DNA from: Halobacillus karajensis
GTDB taxonomy: Bacteria; Bacillota; Bacilli; Bacillales; Halobacillaceae
Assembly (NCBI RefSeq): GCF_900108515.1
Contig: NZ_FNWW01000001.1
Span: forward strand, 744,001 to 808,000
Direction: 5' to 3'
Length of the DNA stretch: 64,000 nt
Part shown: piece after piece, positions 42,734 through 49,703 of the stretch
Position numbering within the stretch: the first letter of the stretch is position 1
Layout: the number at the start of each line of letters is the position of its first letter
Made by a program: the position numbers and the translations under genes
The notes under the pieces: generated by a model
Told to the model about the DNA's origin: nothing
The model's database searches: none
What the model saw: the letters and a program-made list of their open reading frames with translations, nothing else

Positions 42734-43936
42734 TTAGCTGATCTGCCCGCTTAAATCCATCGGATCGCGTACGATTAAATCCTGTGGATAGGTGGTAAAC
42801 CTTTCACTTCCTGATTCTGTCACCCGGAATGTTTCACTGATTTCAATTCCATCTGTATCAAACCAGAGAGCTGGAATCAGGTGGAAGGTCATATTCGGTT
42901 TCAGTTCCGTCCTATCCCCTTTTCGAATGCTGGCTGTATGTTCTCCCCAGTCCGGTGGATAATTGAGACCGACAGAATAACCTAGGCGAGATTCTTTTTC
43001 ATACCCATGCTTTTTAATGCTCTTCCGCCACACTTCTTCAAGCTCCCCGCAGGTTACACCAGGTTTAGCGAAATCAAGCACATTCTGAATACCTTCCAGT
43101 ACAATGGGAGCCACCTGCTTCATTTTTTCACTCGGTTCGCCGATAGAAACGGTCCTTGCCAGTGGTACATGGTATCGTTTATAGCACCCAGCCAGTTCAA
43201 TAATGACTGCACTTCCTTTAACAAACGGCCGGTCTGTCCAAGTCAGGTGAGGGATAGATGTATGGTCCCCTGTCGGTAATAACGGAACGATCGCAGGGTA
43301 TTCCCCACCAAAATCCGACGTCCCTTTCACCATGTGATAATAGATGGTGGCAGCTGTATCACACTCACGCACACCTGGATAGATGCTTTCGACACCCTTT
43401 GTCATCGCTATATCCGCAATTTGGGCCGCCCGTCTCATATATTCAATTTCCTGATCAGACTTTACAATCCTAACCCCATTAACGAGCAATGTCGCATCCT
43501 TAAATGTGGCATTCGGTAATCCCCTTTTCAATCTTTCCAATGCCATCCCTGTAAAATAATAATGGTCCATCTCTACACCGATTTTTCGGGAACCTTGACC
43601 GATTTGAATCAGAATATCTGCGATGAAGTCCATCGGATGATTCACTTTCGAGTGGACGTAATAATCGGGGTAAGCAATAACATTTTCATCATAAATCCAC
43701 GTCGTGACACGCGCCCCATTCGCATCCTGGTAACGTCCGATCCAAAGCGGCTGTGGTTCATCGATGATGATGACGAGCATCTGGTGAACATAAAAAGACC
43801 AAGCATCATAACCAGAAAGATAATTCATGTTAGCGGGGTCTGTAATCAAAAGCACGTCAATACCTTTATCAGCCATCCGTTCCTTCGTTTCGTTCAGACG
43901 CTGATGATACTCTAGAATGTCAAAAGGAAGAACCAT
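42734..43936 (-). CDS. doeA: M24-family ectoine hydrolase-like protein (DoeA/EutD)
   Basis: A 400-residue protein with the creatinase N-terminal domain and the pita-bread M24 catalytic domain. The N-terminal DPANMNYLSGYDAWSFYVHQ stretch is what I recall as typical of ectoine hydrolases and differs from Xaa-Pro peptidases. The usual dinuclear metal ligands are not all present (for example ELAGCYKRYHVPLART where a peptidase has a DxGxxxxxYxSDxTRT pattern), as in non-metal pita-bread hydrolases such as creatinase and DoeA. DoeA opens the ectoine ring to N-acetyl-diaminobutyrate. First gene of a six-gene operon; a sigma-A promoter lies 50-80 bases upstream. Confidence 0.75.
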   Translation of the reverse strand: MVLPFDILEYHQRLNETKERMADKGIDVLLITDPANMNYLSGYDAWSFYVHQMLVIIIDEPQPLWIGRYQDANGARVTTWIYDENVIAYPDYYVHSKVNHPMDFIADILIQIGQGSRKIGVEMDHYYFTGMALERLKRGLPNATFKDATLLVNGVRIVKSDQEIEYMRRAAQIADIAMTKGVESIYPGVRECDTAATIYYHMVKGTSDFGGEYPAIVPLLPTGDHTSIPHLTWTDRPFVKGSAVIIELAGCYKRYHVPLARTVSIGEPSEKMKQVAPIVLEGIQNVLDFAKPGVTCGELEEVWRKSIKKHGYEKESRLGYSVGLNYPPDWGEHTASIRKGDRTELKPNMTFHLIPALWFDTDGIEISETFRVTESGSERFTTYPQDLIVRDPMDLSGQIS

Positions 43937-43985
43937 TTCATCCCCTCCGTCCTATTATCTGAATTTTTGAATTACTGTTACATCT

Positions 43986-44014
43986 ATTGTATTCAAATAT
44001 ATTTTTCCTTGTAA
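43986..44014 (-). promoter_or_regulatory. Sigma-A promoter of the doeA-eutC operon
   Basis: On the minus strand TTACAA (44009-44014) is followed after exactly 17 bases by TACAAT (43986-43991), 50 bases before the doeA start. The 200-base region to the divergent threonine-synthase-like gene is AT-rich and should also hold its promoter (a TATGAT at 44101-44106, weak -35) and any PucR operator, which I cannot pinpoint. Confidence 0.6.
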
Positions 44015-44210
44015 TGTAAAAAGTGTATGAAGTTTTGAAGATGTCCATAATACAATGTCGCTAAACGTCAGAAGGAAGCTTATCTACACCTTTGATATGT
44101 TATGATACGTGTAACTTGACCTAAGGAGGAAATGAAGATGACTTTGTGGGTCTCCTCTTCTGGTACACTATGACATAGATGCACTGAAGGAATTATGGGC
44201 CCCTGAAGAT

Positions 44211-45269
44211 TTGAAAGGCCGCTCCCCTGATTTATGGCGTTATCATGAAATTCTCCCGCTTCAGGACCCTACATATATCACTTCTTTGGGAGAAGGAATG
44301 ACCCCATTGCTCCCCCTCCCTACAGTTCAATCAGATATGGATATTGGAAAATTGTATATGAAGGATGAGGGCATTATCCCTACCGGATCATTCAAGGCAC
44401 GCGGAGCAGCGGTGGGTGTTTCAAAGGCGAAAGAGCTCGGCATAAAAGAACTGGCGATGCCGACAAATGGAAATGCCGGAGCCGCCTGGTCTTTATATGC
44501 CGCCAGAGCTTCGATGGATTCTACTATAGTCATGCCTGTGGATGCACCGAAGATCACCCGAAATGAATGCGCGTTATCGGGGGCTCATCTCTTTCTTGTG
44601 GACGGCCTGATTAGCGATGCAGGGAAGATTGTGGGGAAATCTGTGGAAAACTCAGGGCTATATGATGTCTCCACATTAAGAGAACCGTATCGAATTGAAG
44701 GAAAAAAGACGATGGGACTGGAAATTGCAGAACAATTAGGCTGGAGAGTTCCAGATGTCATTCTCTATCCAACAGGCGGGGGTGTGGGATTGATCGGCAT
44801 ATATAAAGCCTTAAAAGAGCTTCAGCAAATTGGCTGGATAGCATCGGATAAAATGCCGAAACTGGTTGCTGTTCAATCTGAGGGATGTGCACCGATTGTG
44901 GACGCTTGGGAGCAAGGAAAGAAAGAATCAGAATTCTGGGCTCACTCTGAAACGATCGCTTTCGGGATCAACGTTCCAAAAGCCCTTGGTGATTTTCTTG
45001 TCCTAGAAGCCCTTTATGAGACGGAAGGATGTGCAACAACAGTTAGCGACCAGGACCTTTTAGAAGAACAGAAAGTCCTGGCCCAAAAAGAAGGGGCATT
45101 TATTTGTCCAGAGGGCGCTGCTGCCTTTTCTGCTGCCAGAAAATTACGTAAACAAGATTGGATTAAATCAGAAGATGAAGTTGTCGTTCTAAATACAGGG
45201 GCAGGGATCAAATACCCTGATACTGTCCAGATGGAGGTACCCGTACTGAACCCTGGGGACAATCTCTAA
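44211..45269 (+). CDS. Threonine synthase-like PLP enzyme with a disrupted 5' end
   Basis: A fold-type II PLP enzyme. The lysine motif is TGSFKARGA, the phosphate loop TGGGVGL, and the NGNAG/NTGAG segments fit threonine synthase, which turns phosphohomoserine into threonine. From TTG 44211 the protein has 352 residues, shorter than relatives. The same frame is open upstream to 44142 and reads LCGSPLLVHYDIDALKELW, the end of the usual N-terminal zinc-ribbon region, but no start codon is in frame. The only good start, ATG 44138 behind AAGGAGG, is in another frame and stops at 44173. So a frameshift lies at about 44140-44147, or the record has an error there. Confidence 0.75.
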   Translation: MKGRSPDLWRYHEILPLQDPTYITSLGEGMTPLLPLPTVQSDMDIGKLYMKDEGIIPTGSFKARGAAVGVSKAKELGIKELAMPTNGNAGAAWSLYAARASMDSTIVMPVDAPKITRNECALSGAHLFLVDGLISDAGKIVGKSVENSGLYDVSTLREPYRIEGKKTMGLEIAEQLGWRVPDVILYPTGGGVGLIGIYKALKELQQIGWIASDKMPKLVAVQSEGCAPIVDAWEQGKKESEFWAHSETIAFGINVPKALGDFLVLEALYETEGCATTVSDQDLLEEQKVLAQKEGAFICPEGAAAFSAARKLRKQDWIKSEDEVVVLNTGAGIKYPDTVQMEVPVLNPGDNL

Positions 45270-45291
45270 ACCAAGATATAAATCTAATCAG

Positions 45292-45331
45292 AAAAAGGGA
45301 ACTCCGCCGACCAGCGTAAGTTCCCTTTTTT
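45292..45331. terminator. Bidirectional intrinsic terminator
   Basis: AAAAAGGGAACT and AGTTCCCTTTTTTT flank a 16-base loop between the convergent threonine-synthase-like gene and thiE. Confidence 0.85.
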
Positions 45332-45945
45332 TATATCGATTGAACCGTCGCTTTCACATCTTCTGCCTGAGCAATTGCAGATATAACAGCAACCCCGTCA
45401 GCTCCTGCATCTAAAACTTCATTCGCATTACCAGAGTGGATCCCACCGATCCCAACAACAGGGAGAGGGGATACCTGACGCTTTACTTCTTTTACCCACT
45501 CCGTTCCCACCACAGGTTTTGCGTTTTTCTTTGAAGAGGTCGGGTAGACAGGCCCAGCTCCCAGATAATCCACAAGGTGTAAAGGGCTCCTGTTTAATTC
45601 ATCCTCATTGGATACAGATAAACCGATGATTGTATCCGGATATTTCAAACGAACATCCTCTACACCAAGGTCTTCCTGTCCAACATGGAGACCATCTGCA
45701 TCCAACGCATCGAACAGCTCTACGTCATCATTGACGATGAATAAAATACCAGCCTCCGCACAACGTTTCCTCAATTTATGACCAAGGCTGTATTTCGCTT
45801 GTCCTGTAAGGGAACCTTCTCCCTTCTCCCTATATTGAAAACATGTGATTCCTCCATGAATCGCTTCCTCCAAAATTACGAGAGGATCTCTCTCGCAATT
45901 TTGACTGCCCATAATGAAATATTTCCTCAGCTTACTAGCCAGCAT
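45331..45945 (-). CDS. thiE: Thiamine-phosphate synthase
   Basis: A 204-residue TIM-barrel enzyme that joins hydroxymethylpyrimidine diphosphate and thiazole phosphate to thiamine phosphate. It shows QYREKG, the NDDVELFDALDADGLHVGQED region, GAGPVYPTSSKKNA and VGIGGI. ATG 45945 follows GGAGGTGGAAC; longer in-frame starts lie inside thiM and carry unrelated sequence. It overlaps thiM by 11 bases and is the last gene of tenA-thiD-thiM-thiE. Confidence 0.93.
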   Translation of the reverse strand: MLASKLRKYFIMGSQNCERDPLVILEEAIHGGITCFQYREKGEGSLTGQAKYSLGHKLRKRCAEAGILFIVNDDVELFDALDADGLHVGQEDLGVEDVRLKYPDTIIGLSVSNEDELNRSPLHLVDYLGAGPVYPTSSKKNAKPVVGTEWVKEVKRQVSPLPVVGIGGIHSGNANEVLDAGADGVAVISAIAQAEDVKATVQSI

Positions 45946-46699
45946 GTTCCACCTCCGCTGCCAAAGAATCGATAAAACGTGGAAGGAACGTCCCTGGCCC
46001 TTCCACATCCGGACGTGAAGCAGCTCTTTCCGCTGCCTGTCCATAATAGTTCAACGTAGCCAAAATTTTGTCGGATGTATCTCCTGCGACAGAGAGTCCT
46101 GCCGCAAGCAAAGAACCTAACAAACATCCGGAACCGGTAATTTGACCCAATAGCGGATGTCCAGTTTCATTTATGAAAACATCCCCTTCTATACACCCTA
46201 CATCTTTCTCTCCTGTGCAGACAGCTCCTGTCCCGTATTCTTCGGATACTTCCTTTACGATGCTTATCAGGTCCCCTTTTCCTGTGGAATCCACACCCTT
46301 TGTTTCAACTTCCATACCGACAAGGTGAGCCAGTTCACCTGCATTGCCTTTAATGACTGTGGGCTGTACCTCATCTAGAATCTTACGACACACTTCAGAA
46401 CGATAGGTGGTTGCAGGGGCACCAACAGGGTCCAACACAACAGGAATTCCGATCTCATTGGCTGTTTTGCCAGCCAAAATCATTGCTTGCACTTGGTCCT
46501 CATGGAGTGTACCTATGTTTAACAGTAAACCCTGGGATAACCGGGTGACATCAGGCGCCTCCTGTTTAGCATTCGCCATAATAGGCGACCCTCCAAATGC
46601 CAGGAGTCCGTTGGCTGTAAAGTTCATGACTACCGTGTTTGTCATATTGTGAATTAAAGGGCGTTCTTTCCTCACTTGTTTCACAAGACTTATAACCAT
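45935..46699 (-). CDS. thiM: Hydroxyethylthiazole kinase
   Basis: A 254-residue ribokinase-like enzyme that phosphorylates hydroxyethylthiazole for salvage. Visible are the N-terminal HNMTNTVVMNFTANGLLAFG, the VLDPVGAPATTYR substrate loop and the ITGSGCLLGSL anion hole with the catalytic cysteine. It overlaps thiD by ten bases and thiE by eleven, pointing to a tightly coupled operon. Confidence 0.93.
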   Translation of the reverse strand: MVISLVKQVRKERPLIHNMTNTVVMNFTANGLLAFGGSPIMANAKQEAPDVTRLSQGLLLNIGTLHEDQVQAMILAGKTANEIGIPVVLDPVGAPATTYRSEVCRKILDEVQPTVIKGNAGELAHLVGMEVETKGVDSTGKGDLISIVKEVSEEYGTGAVCTGEKDVGCIEGDVFINETGHPLLGQITGSGCLLGSLLAAGLSVAGDTSDKILATLNYYGQAAERAASRPDVEGPGTFLPRFIDSLAAEVEHAG

Positions 46700-47502
46700 C
46701 GATTAAGGACCTCCTCACGAAGAGCAAAGTGATTGGTCGGTCCGTTGCCTTTCCCTAAATCAAAAGAATGCCGAATCGCCTCTGTTACAAAACATTTAGC
46801 TTCTTCAACCGCTTCAGGGAGGGAATGGCCCTGGCTCAAATACGCAGTTATAGCCGCAGAGTACGTACATCCTGTCCCATGCGTATTGGAGGAATCAATC
46901 CGTTCGGAATCGTATTCGTAATAATTCTTTCCATCATATAACATATCAACCGCTCTGCCGTTAAGATGCCCTCCCTTAACCAAGGCAGCACCTGCTCGTA
47001 ATTCTTCAACAATGACCTTCGCTGCTTCCTTCATCTCTTCTTTCGTTTCCACTTTCCCACCGACAAGGACTTCTGTTTCTGGTAAGTTGGGGGTAACTAG
47101 AGACGTTTTTGGAATAAGATACTCCTGCAAATAACGCTGATCTTCTTTGTTCATTAAGGGGTCCCCGCTCTGGGCCACCATTACAGGGTCCATTACGTAA
47201 GGGCAGTCTACCGTTTCGAGCCACTGACTAATAACATTCATCATAGGCTTACTAGCAACCATCCCTGTTTTCAACGCGTGGATGGGCATATCTTCTGAAA
47301 CAGCTTCAAGTTGACTTTTAAGGAATGTTTCCGGTAAATGATGAACATCCTTCACGCCTGTTGTATTTTGAGAGACGATAGAAGTCAAAACACTCATTCC
47401 ATAGCTTTTTAACTCTTGGAAAGTTTTCAAGTCCGCCTGGATCCCAGCTCCCCCACTTGGATCAGTGCCGGCAATCGTCAAGGCACAATGAACGTCTTTC
47501 AT
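46690..47502 (-). CDS. thiD: Hydroxymethylpyrimidine/phosphomethylpyrimidine kinase
   Basis: A 270-residue ribokinase-fold enzyme that phosphorylates hydroxymethylpyrimidine twice. It carries the N-terminal TIAGTDPSGGAGIQADLKTF, the YVMDPVMVAQSG strand and the late THGTGCTYSAAITAYLS anion hole. It is a stand-alone ThiD, not fused to ThiE or TenA. It overlaps the tenA stop as ATGA. A PdxK-like pyridoxal kinase activity exists in some relatives, but the operon points to thiamine. Confidence 0.92.
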   Translation of the reverse strand: MKDVHCALTIAGTDPSGGAGIQADLKTFQELKSYGMSVLTSIVSQNTTGVKDVHHLPETFLKSQLEAVSEDMPIHALKTGMVASKPMMNVISQWLETVDCPYVMDPVMVAQSGDPLMNKEDQRYLQEYLIPKTSLVTPNLPETEVLVGGKVETKEEMKEAAKVIVEELRAGAALVKGGHLNGRAVDMLYDGKNYYEYDSERIDSSNTHGTGCTYSAAITAYLSQGHSLPEAVEEAKCFVTEAIRHSFDLGKGNGPTNHFALREEVLNRWL

Positions 47503-48185
47503 CGGACAACCTCCTCTTCAGCCGGCCATTCCTCTTGGGTATAAGCCATTTCCCAAAATGAATATTCCAGCTGACAACTTTTTCTGAAGGCCTCTCTCAT
47601 TTTTATCTTTTCTGATTCAGAAGCTTGTTCGGCATAAGCATCCAGATGTTCACATAAGAGATTTGTCAACGTTTTGGTTCTAACATCGGCATAAAATTGT
47701 ATCCACGTCAGGAACGGATGAGAATCTTCCGGCTGATAAGTCTTCATCAGTTCCACTCCGATTTCATAATAGGTCCATGGACACGGAAGTAAAGCAGCAA
47801 GAATTTCCCCTATCCCCCCATGATGAGCATGATAGAGCATATGTTTAACATAGTGATCGGCTGTCGGTGGAAGCGGATACCCTTGCAGGTCTTCATACGA
47901 CATTCCGATCTGCTCACAAAAATTATGGTGGGGGTGGACTTCACTATTCAGGACGAAGCCTATTTGGTCATGGAACAATCGAATACTTTGTCTGTCTGGA
48001 GATTTCGAGATGGCCAAGCCGTACACATGCATGAATGCATTCAAGTATTCATAATCTGCTTTAATATAATGGGCAAGGGCCTCTTTCGGCACTTCCCCTT
48101 TCCCGATTCCTTCAACGAATGGATGGGTAAAGATTCTTTGAAAAACATCTTCATTTTCAATTCTTAATTGTTTAGTAAAAGACAT
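47499..48185 (-). CDS. tenA: Aminopyrimidine aminohydrolase (thiaminase II)
   Basis: A 228-residue all-helical TenA enzyme that salvages the pyrimidine part of degraded thiamine. The active-site cysteine is expected in LLPCPWTYYEIG, and the C-terminal glutamate in EYSFWEMAY; the Tyr/Asp ligands lie in IKADYEYLNAF. First gene of a four-gene salvage operon, with a TPP riboswitch 55 bases upstream. The biosynthetic thiC/thiG/thiS genes are absent from the window, so this locus serves salvage plus the ThiW uptake system. Confidence 0.92.
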   Translation of the reverse strand: MSFTKQLRIENEDVFQRIFTHPFVEGIGKGEVPKEALAHYIKADYEYLNAFMHVYGLAISKSPDRQSIRLFHDQIGFVLNSEVHPHHNFCEQIGMSYEDLQGYPLPPTADHYVKHMLYHAHHGGIGEILAALLPCPWTYYEIGVELMKTYQPEDSHPFLTWIQFYADVRTKTLTNLLCEHLDAYAEQASESEKIKMREAFRKSCQLEYSFWEMAYTQEEWPAEEEVVR

Positions 48186-48239
48186 GAATGGAGCCTCCTA
48201 TTATTTTTGGAAGCTACTAGAGGATAGACGGGGGTCTAT

Positions 48240-48330
48240 ACTACTTCCCTCCGCCGGCATGACCCGGATCAGGTATTGAGGGACCAAGGATTATTTCCTT
48301 ATCTCAGCGAATACTCGCGCCCCTAGCAGT
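48240..48330 (-). ncRNA. TPP riboswitch upstream of tenA
   Basis: Read on the minus strand: a GGGGCGCGAG start, CTGAGATAAGG, then ATACCTGATCCGGGTCATGCC and GCGGAGGGAAG, matching the conserved thi-box core. No T-run terminator follows in the 55 bases before tenA; instead GGAGGCTCC covers the ribosome binding site and could fold on itself, so control of translation is more likely than transcription termination (inference). Confidence 0.9.
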
Positions 48331-48339
48331 TTCCGTGTA

Positions 48340-48828
48340 TTATGGTTGTAAGACCATTTTTTCAATTTTCACACGAGACAATATAAATACAGCAATCAAT
48401 GCTCCGGATACACTGCTAATGATAAAAGACGGAGCAAAAGCAAATACTCCCGCCGTACTTCCCATTAGCAGATTTGCTATCGGAATAGAGGCTAATGAAC
48501 CAATGATTCCGGTACCTATGGTTTCTCCAACAACAGCGGATCTTTTCTTCTCAAATAATTGGTAACAGATGCCCGCAAGCAATGCTCCAAACATCCCACC
48601 AGGAAAAGCAAGGAAGGTACCAAGCCCCAGTAATAAACGGAGCAGCCCGACAACAAAGGCAATGATAACCGCTGGTACAGGACCGAGCATTACAGCAGCT
48701 ATTACGTTTACAGCATGCTGTACTGGATAAGCCTTAGCAATCCCAGCAGGAAACCAAAGGAATTGCGCACCAAGTGTTCCAATCGCAACGAGGACGGCCA
48801 TCATCGTAAGTAAACGTGTACCTTTCAC
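48340..48828 (-). CDS. thiW: ThiW, substrate-binding S component of an ECF thiazole transporter
   Basis: A 162-residue membrane protein with about five hydrophobic helices and the ThiW-typical HAVNVIAAVMLGPVPA segment followed by LAFPGGMFGALLAG. Such S components bind hydroxyethylthiazole and use a shared ECF energising module encoded elsewhere. The GTG start at 48828 follows AGGTGG. It is preceded by its own TPP riboswitch and terminator and runs into the tenA riboswitch ten bases after its stop, linking thiazole uptake to thiM and thiE below. Confidence 0.87.
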   Translation of the reverse strand: MKGTRLLTMMAVLVAIGTLGAQFLWFPAGIAKAYPVQHAVNVIAAVMLGPVPAVIIAFVVGLLRLLLGLGTFLAFPGGMFGALLAGICYQLFEKKRSAVVGETIGTGIIGSLASIPIANLLMGSTAGVFAFAPSFIISSVSGALIAVFILSRVKIEKMVLQP

Positions 48829-48872
48829 CCATTCACCACCTTTCTAAATAAGGGAGCTGAAAGTCAACACAA

Positions 48873-48904
48873 CAAAAAAGCCAGATCCTTAGAGAGGACC
48901 TGGC
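48873..48904 (-). terminator. Riboswitch-controlled terminator before thiW
   Basis: On the minus strand GCCAGGTCC and GGATCTGGC pair (one G-U) around TCTCTAA and are followed by TTTTTT. It sits between the TPP aptamer and thiW, so TPP binding should stop transcription here. Confidence 0.85.
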
Positions 48905-48939
48905 CTGGTATGCAGTGTGTCGATAAATGTATCGTCAGA

Positions 48940-49033
48940 CTACTTCCCTCCGCTGGTATTAACCAGATCAGGTTTGTAAGAGTCGGAAAGCTTAATCGCT
49001 TTCCTCTCAGCCTATTAAGGCCCCCCTAGTAGT
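48940..49033 (-). ncRNA. TPP riboswitch upstream of thiW
   Basis: Read on the minus strand: CTACTAGGGGGGCC, GGCTGAGAGG, a long variable P3 arm, then AACCTGATCTGGTTAATACC and GCGGAGGGAAGTAG. The end arms CTACTAG and GGGAAGTAG make helix P1. The intrinsic terminator 36 bases downstream completes a transcriptional off switch. Confidence 0.93.
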
Positions 49034-49061
49034 TTCATAAATTATTCACTTGGTGATTTTC

Positions 49062-49090
49062 ATCATAACAGAGGTCAAAGATTCTGTCAT
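49062..49090 (-). promoter_or_regulatory. Sigma-A promoter of the thiW transcript
   Basis: ATGACA (49085-49090, minus strand) and TATGAT (49062-49067) are 17 bases apart and place the start about 20 bases before the TPP aptamer. Confidence 0.65.
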
Positions 49091-49141
49091 GTGAAACTTT
49101 TCAGCCTGGTTAGACGTCAGTAGAAATAAGGAGTGGTGATC

Positions 49142-49681
49142 ATGAGAAAGGGACGGAGATTTGGAATCTTAATAAGCATTTCTCTTCTTCTAAGTGCCTG
49201 CGGAACGATATCTACGACAGAGGAAACAGGTCCTAATGAAGCAGAAGCGGAGGCACCACCCCCTGACATGAATGGATTTGTTATGGATCAGGACAAAGAT
49301 AGAATTTTAGTGGTTGCCCCCATGGATGATGAATCGGATCAAAAAGGACGGGCGATGTGGGTATCTGGTGCCCCTGGAGATTATGTATGGCTCGGGAAGC
49401 AGGTCGAAGTATGGGTCGATGGAGGGATTGCCGAATCGTATCCAGAACAAGCGAAAGCTGAAAAAGTGGAGGAATTAGAAATGAGTGAGGTGGAAGGGGC
49501 AGACTTGAAAGCGTCAGAGGCCCTTTCTACAGCACTGTCCGAAGTCGATACGGAGCAGAAGGGAGTCTTAAGCGTTTCTTTGCTGGCCTTTGATAAGGAA
49601 AATGATCAATGGACCGTGAAGCTTGACTACCGTGGATCCAGCCAAGAGGAATGGAAAACAATAGTGGATGATGAAAAATAG
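49142..49681 (+). CDS. DUF3221-type lipoprotein
   Basis: A 179-residue lipoprotein with lipobox LSAC (Cys at residue ~20) and an acidic spacer, then a beta-barrel-like domain containing GFVMDQDKDRILVV and GKQVEVWVDGGIAESYPEQAKA, which I recognise as DUF3221. The second half is extra and ends KLDYRGSSQEEWKTIV. ATG 49142 follows AAGGAG by eight bases; the GTG codons upstream overlap the ribosome binding site. Function unknown. It is convergent with the PucR-family gene. Confidence 0.75.
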   Translation: MRKGRRFGILISISLLLSACGTISTTEETGPNEAEAEAPPPDMNGFVMDQDKDRILVVAPMDDESDQKGRAMWVSGAPGDYVWLGKQVEVWVDGGIAESYPEQAKAEKVEELEMSEVEGADLKASEALSTALSEVDTEQKGVLSVSLLAFDKENDQWTVKLDYRGSSQEEWKTIVDDEK

Positions 49682-49703
49682 AGCGCTCTAGGGAGCGCTT
49701 TAT
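49682..49703. terminator. Short bidirectional terminator
   Basis: AGCGCTC and GAGCGCT form a seven-base GC-rich stem immediately after the lipoprotein stop, followed by TTATTT, between convergent genes. Confidence 0.65.
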
